NCBI GenBank assembly: GCA_905182545.1
Contig: CAJJBY010000006.1
Coordinates: forward strand, 186,001 to 250,000
Length of the DNA stretch: 64,000 bases
Direction of reading: 5' to 3'
Origin: an uncultured Candidatus Puniceispirillum sp.
Lineage (GTDB): Bacteria; Pseudomonadota; Alphaproteobacteria; Puniceispirillales; Puniceispirillaceae
Part shown: positions 45,123 through 55,352 of the stretch, piece by piece
Layout of the letters: every line of letters starts with the position of its first letter
Numbering within the stretch: the first letter of the stretch is position 1
The notes under the pieces: model-generated
Database searches by the model: none
What the model saw: only the letters and a program-made list of their open reading frames with translations
Told to the model about the DNA's origin: nothing
Made by a program: the position numbers and the translations under genes

Positions 45123-46295
45123 ATGACACTAAAATTTTGGGCAAGATCATTTTTGGTGGCAGCGCTGTTTGGCGCGGCAATGCCTGTTTTTGCTGCTGAA
45201 ATTACATCGTCAGCAAAGCAAGCGCATGTCACCGATTTTGCAACTGGCAAAGTTCTGTTCAGCAAAGATGCTGACGCGCCAATGAAGCCGGCATCAATGG
45301 CAAAGATCATGACCGTTTTTGTGGCGTTCCAGCGTATTGCTGATGGCCAGCTTGGGATGGATGATAAATTCACCATCTCAGAAAAGGCTTGGAAAAAAGG
45401 TGGGTCACGAACATTTCTAGAAGTTGGCAAAACCGTATCGGTTCGCGAACTCCTGTATGGCATTATCGTCCAGTCGGGAAATGATGCTGCCATTGTTCTG
45501 GCCGAGGGGATTTCTGGTACGGAAAACGCCTTTGCCCAAGAAATGAATTTCTGGGCCAAAAAGATTGGCATGAAAAATACAAATTTCCGGAATTCAACTG
45601 GCTGGCCTGATCCTGACCTGACGACAACAGCTGCTGATCTGAATATCATGACAGCCGAGCTGATCCGGCGGTTTCCTGCAGATAAATACCCCGATCTTTA
45701 TCCGATTTTTGCCAAACGGGAATATACCTATAACAAAATTCGCCAGCCAAACCGCAACCCACTTGTTTTTGGTACGGTTGGTGCTGATGGATTGAAAACC
45801 GGCCATACTGAAGAATCAGGCTATGGGTTGGTAGGATCGGCTGAACGCGATGGTCAACGCGTTATCATGGTTCTGAATGGCATGACTAGCATGAAGCAAC
45901 GGTCAGCTGAATCACGCCGCCTGATGGATTTGATGTTCCGTGAATTTAAAACCTATCGCTTTTTTGATAAGGGTCAACCGGTCGATCAGGCCAATGTATG
46001 GCTTGGCAATGCAACCAAGGTTGATCTGGTTTTGGACGCGTCGCTTCACTTGCTGTTATCCTATCAAGAACGCCGCGATTTGAAATTATCGGTTCAATGG
46101 CTTGACCCGGTTCCAGCCCCGATTGTGGCAGGGGATCAATTGGGAACATTAACCGTTGATATTAATGGCGATAGCCGCAAATTGGTTTTGCAGGCAGGGC
46201 AGGATGTTCCGGTTTTGGGGATGTTTGATCGTGTTAGTGCCGCGGTGAAATATCTGATTTTTGGCGCGCCTGTTACGCCATCAATTGCAAAGTGA
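45123..46295 (+). CDS. dacC: D-alanyl-D-alanine carboxypeptidase (DacC/PBP5 type)
   Basis: 390 aa from the ATG at 45123 (GAGG 8 bases before); earlier TTG not needed. Signal peptide MTLKFWARSFLVAALFGAAMPVFA. The three serine-hydrolase motifs are PASMAK (Ser58, Lys61), SGNDAA (the SxN) and GLKTGHTEES (KTG). A beta-sandwich C-terminal domain ends in a segment that may serve as amphipathic membrane anchor (DRVSAAVKYLIFG). Trims the terminal D-Ala of pentapeptides. tmk follows with an overlap. Confidence 0.94.
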   Translation: MTLKFWARSFLVAALFGAAMPVFAAEITSSAKQAHVTDFATGKVLFSKDADAPMKPASMAKIMTVFVAFQRIADGQLGMDDKFTISEKAWKKGGSRTFLEVGKTVSVRELLYGIIVQSGNDAAIVLAEGISGTENAFAQEMNFWAKKIGMKNTNFRNSTGWPDPDLTTTAADLNIMTAELIRRFPADKYPDLYPIFAKREYTYNKIRQPNRNPLVFGTVGADGLKTGHTEESGYGLVGSAERDGQRVIMVLNGMTSMKQRSAESRRLMDLMFREFKTYRFFDKGQPVDQANVWLGNATKVDLVLDASLHLLLSYQERRDLKLSVQWLDPVPAPIVAGDQLGTLTVDINGDSRKLVLQAGQDVPVLGMFDRVSAAVKYLIFGAPVTPSIAK

Positions 46296-46957
46296 CGGCG
46301 GCAATGCGCGGCCTTTTCATTACCTTCGAGGGTGGCGAGGGAAGTGGTAAAACAACGCAAATACAACAGCTTAAAAACTGGATTGAATCCAATATGGATT
46401 CGGTAAATCTATGTTTGACGCGAGAACCGGGTGGAACAATTGAGGCAGAGACAATTCGCGCATTGCTGTTGAATGGCGCGGCCAGCAAATGGCAGCCTGC
46501 GACCGAAGCGATGATGATGTCGGCATCGCGCCATGAACATGTCATCCATGTGATCAAGCCAGCGCTTGCGCGCGGCGATGTTGTCATTTGTGATCGCTTT
46601 ATTGATTCAACGCATGTCTATCAAGGCTATGTTGGCGGTGTCGATAATGCGCTTCTTAACGGGCTTGACCAATTGTCATGCCAAGGTCTGGTTCCTGACT
46701 TAACCTTGCTTCTTGATATCAACAGCAATGCAGGGCTTGCCCGTACAATCCAGCGTGGAAATGCTGAGAGCCGGTTTGAGTCAAAAGGCGCTGCCTTTCA
46801 TCACAAAGTGCGACAGGGTTTTGTTGAACGTGCCGAAAAATACCCCGACCGTATTGCCAAGATTGATGCGGCAAGACCGGCCGATGCAGTGACAATGGAT
46901 GTTATCATTGCGGTTCGCGCTTTGCTTGTGGCAAAAGGCATGATTGCGGCAAGCTGA
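46292..46957 (+). CDS. tmk: thymidylate kinase
   Basis: 221 aa from GTG at 46292, overlapping the dacC stop (GTGA); ATG at 46304 (MRGLFITFEGG) is an equally likely start. P-loop FEGGEGSGKTTQ, LTREPGGTIEAE (DR/EPG-like substrate loop), CDRFIDSTHVYQGYVGG, and a short LID with RGNAESRFESKG. Phosphorylates dTMP to dTDP for DNA synthesis. Confidence 0.95.
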   Translation: MTAAMRGLFITFEGGEGSGKTTQIQQLKNWIESNMDSVNLCLTREPGGTIEAETIRALLLNGAASKWQPATEAMMMSASRHEHVIHVIKPALARGDVVICDRFIDSTHVYQGYVGGVDNALLNGLDQLSCQGLVPDLTLLLDINSNAGLARTIQRGNAESRFESKGAAFHHKVRQGFVERAEKYPDRIAKIDAARPADAVTMDVIIAVRALLVAKGMIAAS

Positions 46958-47036
46958 TTTGATTGGCGTATTTAGCTGGTTAATTTGGCCGGATAATTGG
47001 CGAATGACGGCGTAAAAGGAACTGGCGCAACTCTGT

Positions 47037-48116
47037 ATGAATGATGCGAATGACAAATTAGATGATGCTGTCGATCCAACAGCGATTGTTGGTCACAGTG
47101 ATTTCACCAATGCGCTATCCGGTGCATTGGCAAGTGGTCGCATGCATCATGCGTGGCTGTTAACCGGCCCGCGTGGGATTGGCAAAGCCAGCATGGCGCG
47201 TTTGGCGGCGGCGTGGCTTTTATCTGAACAAGCGGCTGACGCAGGTCTTTTCGGTGATGTTGCCCCGCAATTTGCGGTGTCGGCTGATGATCCGGGGGCA
47301 CATCTGGTCTTTCGCGGTGCGCATCCTGATTATCTGGCGATTGCACCGGTTCTTGATGACAATAAATCAGGCCAGATCAAGATTGATCAAATCCGCGATA
47401 TGGTTCCGTTTATGGCGCATAAGCCAGCGCGAGGTGGCTGGCGGGTTGCGGTGATTGACTCGATGGACGAGATTAACCGCAATGGTGCCAATGCCATGCT
47501 AAAGCTATTGGAAGAGCCACCTGAAAAAGCGGTGGTTTTTCTGTTGTCGTCACGTCCAGGGCAATTGCCAGCAACGATTAGGTCACGTTGCCGTGTTGTC
47601 CGGCTTACAGCATTGGATGCGGTGATGTGCCGTGATGTTCTGGCAAAAATATGGCCAGATGCTGATGCGGGGCATATTGATTTATTGGCGCAGCTTTGTG
47701 GCGGCGCGCCCGGGCGGGCGATTTCACTTGCCGAAAGTGGCGCGGCTGATTGTTATCAGGTTGCCTGTTCGCTTTTGGCCGCGCCAAAGCTGGATGTTGG
47801 AGCGATGGCGGCGCTTGCTGGAAAATGGGGCAGGGGTGCCGCGGCAGGGCGTGCAACACGCGAAGGGGCGGTATTTTGCCTTGATAGGCTATTGCGGCTT
47901 GCCGCATTGACAGCCAGCGGCGGTTCAAACCTGACAACATGCAATTTCGAAACAGGTGCGATTGATGTTTTACGTAAGCGGCACACGGCGGCAACGCTTG
48001 CTGGTTTTCATGATGTGTTCTTGAAAGACTCGTCGCGCGCCGAAGGTCTTTATCTCGATTTTTCGCAGTTTTTACTCCGGCAAATGATCAAATTATATGA
48101 GAAAACCTTGCCCTAA
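47037..48116 (+). CDS. holB: DNA polymerase III delta' subunit
   Basis: 359 aa clamp-loader subunit. IVGHSDFTNALSGALASGRMHHAWLLTGPRGIGKASMARLAA has the Walker-type loop, followed by a region GGWRVAVIDSMDEINRNGANAMLKLLEEPPEKAVVFLLSSRPGQLPATIRSRCRVVRL typical of the delta-prime AAA+ core with its sensor-1 SSRP. The zinc module cysteines of E. coli HolB are not evident. tmk-holB order is widespread. Confidence 0.94.
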   Translation: MNDANDKLDDAVDPTAIVGHSDFTNALSGALASGRMHHAWLLTGPRGIGKASMARLAAAWLLSEQAADAGLFGDVAPQFAVSADDPGAHLVFRGAHPDYLAIAPVLDDNKSGQIKIDQIRDMVPFMAHKPARGGWRVAVIDSMDEINRNGANAMLKLLEEPPEKAVVFLLSSRPGQLPATIRSRCRVVRLTALDAVMCRDVLAKIWPDADAGHIDLLAQLCGGAPGRAISLAESGAADCYQVACSLLAAPKLDVGAMAALAGKWGRGAAAGRATREGAVFCLDRLLRLAALTASGGSNLTTCNFETGAIDVLRKRHTAATLAGFHDVFLKDSSRAEGLYLDFSQFLLRQMIKLYEKTLP

Positions 48117-48184
48117 CGATGCGGCTGGGCTACCTCATTGCTTGGGTATTAAAATTCGACAGCGTGTTTATCCGGATAAAACTT

Positions 48185-49741
48185 ATGAGCCAGACCTATT
48201 ACATCACCACACCGATTTACTATGTAAATGACAAACCGCATATCGGCCATGCCTATACAACCCTGTCTTGTGATGTGATGGCGCGTTTCAAACGGCTGGA
48301 TGGTTTTGATGTTACTTTTTTGACCGGAACTGACGAACATGGCCAAAAAGTTGAAAAAGCGGCTGAGGTGGCAGGCGTCACCCCACAAAAATTTACCGAT
48401 CAGGTTAGCCAGAATTTTCGTGATTTGACGGCCAAGCTGAATTTCTCGAATGATGATTTTATCCGCACAACCGAAGATAGGCACAAGCAAGCCTGCCAGA
48501 AAATCTGGTCAATTCTTCAGGAAAATGGCCATATCACCCTTGGTAAATATGAAGGATGGTATTCGGTTCGTGATGAAACCTTCTTTACCGAGACCGAATT
48601 GGTCGACGGTAAGGCGCCAACGGGCGCCCCAGTGGAATGGGTTGAAGAGCCATCCTATTTCTTTAACCTGTCAGAATGGCAGGATAAATTATTGGCTTTT
48701 TACGCGGAAAACCCAGGTTTTGTTGGGCCGGAAAGCCGGTTCAATGAGGTCAAAAGCTTTGTCAAAGGCGGGCTTCGTGATCTATCGGTCAGCCGTGCCA
48801 GCTTTAAATGGGGTGTTCCGGTGCCAAATGATGAAGATCATGTCATGTATGTCTGGCTTGATGCGCTTACCAATTATGTGACCGCAACCAGCTGGCCTGT
48901 TGATGGCGCAAATGGCGACGCCGAAAAACATGAACGCCTTTGGCCAGCAGATTTGCATATGGTTGGCAAAGATATTTTGCGGTTTCACGCGGTTTATTGG
49001 CCTGCCTTTTTGATGGCGGCAGGCTTGCCATTACCAAAGCGGGTTTTTGCGCATGGCTGGTGGACGAATGAAGGCCAGAAAATTTCAAAATCACTTGGCA
49101 ATGCTATTGATCCTAACCACCTTGCGGAAACCTTCGGTCTTGATCAAACCCGCTACTTCCTGATGCGCGAAGTGCCTTTTGGCAATGATGGTATTTTTTC
49201 GGTTCCAGCCTTAACTCAGCGTATCAATGGTGACCTTGCCAATGATCTCGGTAATTTGTCACAACGTGTTTTGTCGATGATCTTCAAAAACTGCGACGGC
49301 ATCATGCCCGCCCAGCCGGAAAAGCTGGCCCCTGAAGATCAGTCGCTTTTGGCCAGCGTGGATGCATTGCTTGACACGGTTCGCCAGCACATTGACGAAC
49401 AAGCCTTCCATGAGGCGCTTCGTGTGATCTGGCAGGTGATTTCCAATGCAAACCGCTATGTTGATAATGTTGCGCCTTGGGCCTTGAAGAAAACGGATCC
49501 AGCACGAATGGCTGAAGTCTTGGCCATTTTGGCTGAAACCATTCGCCAAGTAGCAATCCTTGTCCAGCCGGTGATGCCGGATGCGGCTGCCAAGATTCTT
49601 AACCAGCTTGGCGTTGATTCTGCAGCGCGTGATTTTACCCAATTGGCCGGGCAAGCGCGGCTTGCCAATGGACAGGTGATTGCCAAACCGGAACCGGTGT
49701 TTCCGCGTTTTATTGATGAGGCGGACACAAATGATGGATGA
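48185..49741 (+). CDS. metG: methionyl-tRNA synthetase
   Basis: 518 aa from the ATG at 48185 (MSQTYYITTPIYYVND); upstream in-frame ATG at 48119 is not conserved. Class I signatures: HIGH as PHIGHAYTT and KMSKS as GQKISKSLGN. The connective peptide reads YEGWYSVRDETFFTETEL with no CxxC knuckles, the zinc-free form common in alphaproteobacteria. No C-terminal tRNA-binding domain. Confidence 0.97.
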   Translation: MSQTYYITTPIYYVNDKPHIGHAYTTLSCDVMARFKRLDGFDVTFLTGTDEHGQKVEKAAEVAGVTPQKFTDQVSQNFRDLTAKLNFSNDDFIRTTEDRHKQACQKIWSILQENGHITLGKYEGWYSVRDETFFTETELVDGKAPTGAPVEWVEEPSYFFNLSEWQDKLLAFYAENPGFVGPESRFNEVKSFVKGGLRDLSVSRASFKWGVPVPNDEDHVMYVWLDALTNYVTATSWPVDGANGDAEKHERLWPADLHMVGKDILRFHAVYWPAFLMAAGLPLPKRVFAHGWWTNEGQKISKSLGNAIDPNHLAETFGLDQTRYFLMREVPFGNDGIFSVPALTQRINGDLANDLGNLSQRVLSMIFKNCDGIMPAQPEKLAPEDQSLLASVDALLDTVRQHIDEQAFHEALRVIWQVISNANRYVDNVAPWALKKTDPARMAEVLAILAETIRQVAILVQPVMPDAAAKILNQLGVDSAARDFTQLAGQARLANGQVIAKPEPVFPRFIDEADTNDG

Positions 49742-50534
49742 CAATAGGCCTTTGATGATTGATAGCCATGCGCATCTCGATTACCCGCAGCTTTCGGATG
49801 ATCTCGACGGGGTTTTGGCACGCGCGAATGCGGCTGGTGTCACTCATATCATTACCGTCGGCGTCAAGCTTAGCACTGCTGATGCGCCAAAAGCGATTGC
49901 AGCGGCGCATGACAATGTCTGGTTTTCGGTTGGCATTCACCCGCATGAAGCTGAAAATGAACCAGACGCAGCGAATGCAGGAGCCATTCGGGAGGCTGCG
50001 AACCATCCAAAATGTGTTGCGATTGGCGAAGCCGGACTTGATTATTTTTATGATTATGCCACCCCGCAGCAGCAAGCCGAAAGTTTTCGGGCGCAGATCG
50101 CCGTTGCGCGTGAACTTGATTTACCAATCATTGTCCATGCACGTGATGCTGATGACGATATGGCGGCTATTCTTGAAGATGAGATGGAGAAGGGGGCGTT
50201 CCGTGGCGTCCTGCATTGTTTCAGCTCGGGCGCAGATTTGGCACAGCGCGCCGTTGCCATCGGGTTTTATATCAGCTTTTCAGGCATTTTGACTTTTAAC
50301 AAAGCTGACAAATTACGGGAAATTGCCGCTGAAATGCCCGAAGACCGGATTCTGGTTGAGACAGATTCGCCATATCTGGCACCAGCACCGCATCGCGGCA
50401 GGCCTAATGAGCCAGCCTACACCGCGCATACATTGGCCAAGCTGGCCGCTGTGCGAGGCCTCCAAGTGGCTGATATGGCGGCAATCACCCGCGCCAATAC
50501 ATTACGTCTGTTTAACCGGATGGTTTTGTCATGA
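49731..50534 (+). CDS. tatD: TatD family metal-dependent hydrolase
   Basis: 267 aa from the ATG at 49731 (or 49734), overlapping metG by 11 bases. Metal ligands are seen in MIDSHAHLDYP, GEAGLDYFYD, IVHARDADDD, VLHCFSSGADLA and VETDSPYLAPAPHRGRPNEP. TatD proteins act as 3'-5' exonucleases or D-aminoacyl-tRNA deacylase-like enzymes. Metal-dependent, cytosolic; metG-tatD-MBL is a standard alphaproteobacterial order. Confidence 0.95.
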   Translation: MMDDNRPLMIDSHAHLDYPQLSDDLDGVLARANAAGVTHIITVGVKLSTADAPKAIAAAHDNVWFSVGIHPHEAENEPDAANAGAIREAANHPKCVAIGEAGLDYFYDYATPQQQAESFRAQIAVARELDLPIIVHARDADDDMAAILEDEMEKGAFRGVLHCFSSGADLAQRAVAIGFYISFSGILTFNKADKLREIAAEMPEDRILVETDSPYLAPAPHRGRPNEPAYTAHTLAKLAAVRGLQVADMAAITRANTLRLFNRMVLS

Positions 50535-51307
50535 AAGTAACCATGCTTGGATGCGGCACGTCGGTTGGTGTTCCGGCGCTTGGGCATGCTGGTTGGGGTG
50601 GTTGTGATCCAAATGATCCACGAAACCGCCGCCAAAGATGCGCTGTTTTGGTTGAAATTAATGATAAAGTCATTCTTGTCGATGCGGGCCCGGATATCCG
50701 CAACCAGCTATTGCCACTCGGGTTAAAACGCATTGACGCCCTGCTGATCACCCATACGCATTCAGATCATGTTGCCGGTCTTGATGATTTGCGCGCATTT
50801 TACTGGCCTGACCGAATTGATATTCCAGTTTATGCCACCAAACAGCATAGTATCGACATCCTGGCGCGTTTCCCGTATCTGTTCACCAAACATGCGGAAT
50901 CGCCATCTTATTTCGTGCCGCCGATGAAAATGAATTTGATTGCAGCAAATGATATTCTTGAGATCGGCGGATGTAAGATCGAGATATTTCATCAAGATCA
51001 CGGCAATACCAGTTCGCTTGGGTTTTTGTTTGATGGAAAATTCGGCTATTCGACGGATGTTGTTGGGATGAGTGATGATGTGTTTGACAGGCTGGCCGGT
51101 ATTGATTTGTGGATTGTAGAGGCTTTACGTGCTGCGCCGCATTCATCGCACAGCCATTATGATCAGACATTTGCCTGGATTGATCGGGTGAAACCAAAAC
51201 AGGCGATTTTGACGCATCTCGGGCTTGAGGCGGATTATGAAACTTTATGCGCAATCTGTCCGGATGGCACCAAACCAGGTATTGACGGGCTGGCCTGGAG
51301 TTTATGA
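50531..51307 (+). CDS. MBL-fold hydrolase (PhnP-like)
   Basis: 258 aa. The metal motif is LLITHTHSDHVAGLDDL (HxHxDH) and CGTSVGVPALG opens the family; later histidines come at FHQDHGNTSSLGF and HYDQTFAW, LTHLG. RRQRCAVLVEIN and SVGVP fit the PhnP/cyclic-nucleotide phosphodiesterase-like branch. It overlaps tatD by 4 bases and is the last gene of this operon; a terminator lies ~190 bases beyond. Confidence 0.9.
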   Translation: MKVTMLGCGTSVGVPALGHAGWGGCDPNDPRNRRQRCAVLVEINDKVILVDAGPDIRNQLLPLGLKRIDALLITHTHSDHVAGLDDLRAFYWPDRIDIPVYATKQHSIDILARFPYLFTKHAESPSYFVPPMKMNLIAANDILEIGGCKIEIFHQDHGNTSSLGFLFDGKFGYSTDVVGMSDDVFDRLAGIDLWIVEALRAAPHSSHSHYDQTFAWIDRVKPKQAILTHLGLEADYETLCAICPDGTKPGIDGLAWSL

Positions 51308-51496
51308 TCCTTTTGAGCATAATATACATTATGCGACAAATTATCATTTATGCAGACATGTTAATGACGCCACCTCAAGAAAAAATATTATATTTCAATT
51401 AGTTTTACGCCACTGCTCAGATAGTTCCGCATCTTTGGCTTCCAGTCGGCGTTATCACGTTGCCAACTTTTCCCTTGGGCATTTGGGCACAAATAA

Positions 51497-51522
51497 CCCC
51501 CGGTCCTTTTCATGGCCGGGGG
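51497..51522 (+). terminator. bidirectional GC-rich hairpin terminator
   Basis: CCCCCGG (51497-51503) pairs with CCGGGGG (51516-51522), followed on the plus strand by CAATTTATTT. It lies between the MBL gene and the opposite-strand tRNA-Lys. A 41-codon minus-strand frame (51388-51513) begins inside the hairpin; I do not regard it as a gene. Confidence 0.75.
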
Positions 51523-51554
51523 CAATTTATTTACCGTCTGTTGGTATCAGGTAA

Positions 51555-51630
51555 TGGTGAGCGCGACAGGATTCGAACCTGTGACCCAGTGATTAAAAGT
51601 CACTTGCTCTACCAACTGAGCTACGCGCCC
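51555..51630 (-). tRNA. tRNA-Lys (UUU anticodon)
   Basis: The minus strand starts GGGCGCGTAGCTCAG and ends TCGCGCTCACCA, giving an acceptor stem with an encoded CCA. The anticodon loop is CTTTTAA with TTT, in a GTGA/TCAC stem, and the T-arm carries GGTTCGAATCC. 76 bases, no intron, normal cloverleaf. Confidence 0.97.
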
Positions 51631-51887
51631 GAGCTTTAAAATTTTTCAGGCCTAGCGACCCTTGTGATGATATAGGCCTCATCACTTCGACACTTTATAG
51701 AGACGTGTCGATTTTGTGTAAACCCTAAATTAACCCTTGCTGGCCTTTATTTTTGTCTATTTCCAGATCGGGTTTTTACCGCTTGTCTGGGGCGTGCGAT
51801 AGGCAAGGTAAATGGCGCGGACTCAGTTTTTTTTATGTCATAGGTTCTGTTGGGTAAGGCAGCGGGCTTTTTGATATGGCGGGCTGC

Positions 51888-52403
51888 TTAGGCGTTTTTT
51901 TCCGCCAGTTTCTGCTTCAGCGCCTTGGCAACATTTTCTGGAACAAAGCTAGATACATCACCGCCAAAAACGGCCACTTCCTTTACAAAGCGCGAGGCAA
52001 CAAAATGCTGCTGTTCGGCTGCCATAAGAAACATTGTTTCCAATTCGCCATGAAGCCGCTTGTTGATACTGGCCATCTGAAACTCATATTCAAAATCAGC
52101 AACAGCGCGAAGCCCGCGTAAAATGGATGTTGCGCCCTGCTGCGTGGCAAAATCGGTCAATAAGCCGGAAAAACTTTTCACCAGAACCGGCAAGCTGGTC
52201 TTGTTTGCGCCATTGATCCGCGCAACGTCGGCCTCGACCAGTTCGGTACGTTCTTCAATTGAAAAAAGCGGCTGTTTGCCAAGATTGAGCGATACAGCCA
52301 CAATTAATTGATCACCGAGCCTTGCGCCACGCTCGATAATGTCGATATGGCCATAGGTTAGCGGGTCAAAGGTGCCCGGATAAATAATGACCTTCTGGTT
52401 CAT
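51888..52403 (-). CDS. coaD: phosphopantetheine adenylyltransferase
   Basis: 171 aa. YPGTFDPLTYGHIDII holds the T/HxGH-type nucleotidyl-transferase motif, ILRGLRAVADFEYEF and MASINKRL the substrate pocket, and the ISSTxVR equivalent appears as ASRFVKEVAVFGGDVSSFVPENV. Penultimate step of CoA synthesis. Start overlaps the gyrA stop by 4 bases (ATGA), so it is cotranscribed with gyrA. Confidence 0.96.
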   Translation of the reverse strand: MNQKVIIYPGTFDPLTYGHIDIIERGARLGDQLIVAVSLNLGKQPLFSIEERTELVEADVARINGANKTSLPVLVKSFSGLLTDFATQQGATSILRGLRAVADFEYEFQMASINKRLHGELETMFLMAAEQQHFVASRFVKEVAVFGGDVSSFVPENVAKALKQKLAEKNA

Positions 52404-55134
52404 TGATTGCCCTCATCACCCGTTTGATTGGGCGCATCGTCCGCATCTGTAGGCGCATCAACGGTATCTTGCCCGTCACTGGCATTTGGGGCAATTGCTG
52501 CGGTTTCACTTGTTTCAGCACCAGCTTGATTGCCGTTATTGACACCATCTTGGCCCTCTTCATCACCATCTTCATGATCACCGTCGTCATCACTGTCGGT
52601 TTCGCGAACAAGACCGGCCGAAACCACCTTTTCGCTGTCATCATCGGCAACATCAAACAGCCTTACACCTTGCGTTTTACGGCTGGCAATCCGAATCGAG
52701 TCACCCTCGCCGCCATAAACGCGGATACGGATGACCTGCCCCATATTGGTGACAAGCATCAATTGATCTTCTTCAACCACGGTAAATGAGGCCATGACCT
52801 GACCATTGCGTTTGCTGGTTTCGATATTGGCAACCCCCTGCCCGCCACGGCCGGAACGCCGATAATCACTCACTGGTGTCCGTTTGCCATAGCCATTTTC
52901 GGTAACTGACAGGATAAATTCTTTATCTTCATCGGCGATAATCGACATGGAAACAACACGATCGCCGCCAAGAAGACGGATACCGCGAACGCCGGTGCTG
53001 TCACGGCCACGGAAAACGCGAACAGCATTGGCGGCAAAGCGGATAGCCTTGCCATTGCGCGTTGCCATCAACACATCATCTTCATCGCTGCAAGGCAGAA
53101 CGCCAACAAGATCATCACCGTCTTGAAGCTTCATGGCGATTTTGCCATTGCGCTTGATATTGGTGAAATCGCTGAGGTTATTACGCCTTACATTGCCTGA
53201 TGCGGTGGCAAACATAACATTCAAATCGGCCCAGCTTGTTTCATCTTCGGGCATTGGCATGACGGTATTGATGGTTTCTTCTGGCTCAATTGGCAGGATA
53301 TTGACCATTGCCTTGCCAAGCGATTGCGGCGCGGCTTCAGGCAGCTTGTAGCATTTTAGCTGGTAAACCATGCCGCGAGAGGTGAAGAACAAAATCGGCG
53401 TATGCGTATTGGTGACAAAAAGCCGTGTCACAAAATCTTCATCACGGGTTTTCATGCCGGCGCGGCCTTTGCCGCCCCGACGCTGGGCGCGGTAAACTGA
53501 CAATGGCACCCGCTTGATGTAGCCGCGATGGCTAACCGTTACGACCATATCTTCCTGCTGGATCAGATCTTCATCATCTGATCGCCAAGCTGGTCAGTGA
53601 TTTCGGTGCGCCGCGGGTTTGACAGGCGTTCGCGTGTCGCTGCCAATTCGTCAAGAACAACACGGCTAACCCGCGTGTCTGACCCAAGAATATCCAGATG
53701 ATCGGCAATTTTATCAGCAAGCTCGCGGGTTTCATCGCTCAGCTTGTCGCGTTCCATGCCGGTTAAGCGCTGAAGGCGTAATTCAAGAATGGCGCGCGCT
53801 TGTGTTTCCGACAGCCGGTAATGGCCGTCAATCACCTCATGCCCCGGATCATCAATCAGCGAGATGAAATCAGCCACTTCGGCCGCTGGCCAATTGGTTT
53901 CGCATAATTTTTTGCGTGCGGTTTCGGTATCGGGTGCCTTTTTGATCAATTCAATGATCGTGTCAATCGAGGCAAGCGCCACCATAAGGCCAGCCAAGAC
54001 ATGCGCACGATCACGCGCCTTTGACAGCAAAAAGGTTGTCCGGCGAACCACCACTTCCTTGCGAAAGGCGCAAAAAGCGACAATCACATCTTTAATGCCC
54101 ATTTGCTGCGGGCGGCCACCATTCATGGCCAGCAAATTTACTGGAAAGCTGGTTTGCAGCCTTGTATGGCGATAGAGCTGGTTCAGCACCACATCACCCG
54201 ATGCATCGCGCTTGATCTCGATCACAACCCGCATGCCGTTACGGTCGGATTCGTCGCGGATATCGGAAATGCCCTCAAGCGTCTTTTCGCGAACCATTTC
54301 ACCGATACGTTCAAGCAATTGCGCCTTATTCACCTGATAGGGAATTTCGTGAATGATAATGGCTTCACGATCCTTGGCGTTGGTCTGAACTTCGGCCTTT
54401 GCCCGCATGATGATCGAGCCGCGACCATTGGCATAGGCTTCCCGAATGCCGTGCCGCCCCATAATCAGGCCACCAGTTGGAAAATCAGGCCCTGGAACAA
54501 TGACATTTATTTCTTCAGTAGTGATCTCTGGATTGGCAATATAGGCCTCACAGGCAGCAATCACCTCGCCCGGATTATGCGGCGGAATATTGGTTGCCAT
54601 GCCAACCGCGATACCATTTGCGCCATTCACTAGCAGATTTGGGTATTCGGCGGGAAGAACTGTTGGTTCTAGCTGGGTTTCGTCATAATTAGCGGTGAAT
54701 TCTACGGTGTTTTTGTCGATATCACGAAGCAGGCTTTCGGCCGAGCGGGCAAGCCGTGATTCGGTGTAACGCATCGCGGCGGCTGGATCACCATCGACCG
54801 ATCCAAAATTGCCCTGCCCGTCAACCAATGGCAAACGCATCGAGAAATTCTGCGCCATCCGCACCATGGCTTCATAAATCGATGAATCGCCATGCGGGTG
54901 ATAGTTACCCATGACATCACCAACGATACGCGCCGATTTACGCGGTGGCTTTGACCAATCGTAATTGCCTTCCATCATGGCATAGAGAATGCGGCGGTGA
55001 ACTGGCTTTAGGCCATCACGCACATCGGGAAGCGCGCGTGAAACAATCACGCTCATAGCATAATCCAAATAGGATTTGCGCATCTCTTCCGAAATCGAAA
55101 TTGTTGGATTGGTCGAATCGGTTATGTCGGTCAC
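52400..55134 (-). CDS. gyrA: DNA gyrase subunit A (single-base frameshift)
   Basis: Corrected length about 910 aa. The N-terminal part has the QRDR ([17 protein letters not shown], Ser84 and Glu88 at the E. coli Ser83/Asp87 positions) and the catalytic Tyr123 in MRYTESRL. It stops at 53563 after QLGDQMMKI, while [24 protein letters not shown] continues in another frame. One base missing near 53576 explains this. The GyrA box is [10 protein letters not shown]. The C-terminal ~75 residues are an unusually long, acidic, low-complexity tail ([18 protein letters not shown] ...). An essential gene, so the lesion is probably a sequence error. Confidence 0.95.
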
Positions 55135-55352
55135 GCCATTGTTCTTTCTGCCTTTGGGAATTGCAATTAAACTATTCCCGCATTGCTCAGTGACAATTCA
55201 AAAACAACGTCACAAGGTACACACAATATTTACACGATTTATGCAAGCTATGACACCAAATATTGTAGTTTTGGCCGTTTTTTCGGCAAAAAAAACGGTA
55301 TCCTGACACAAAATCAAGATACCGATTTAAAAATGATTTTTAAAACATTGAT

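Noticed and set aside
51388-51513. 41-codon minus-strand frame beginning in the terminator before tRNA-Lys
   Set aside because: No ribosome-binding site is seen, it begins inside a hairpin, and no family is recognised.
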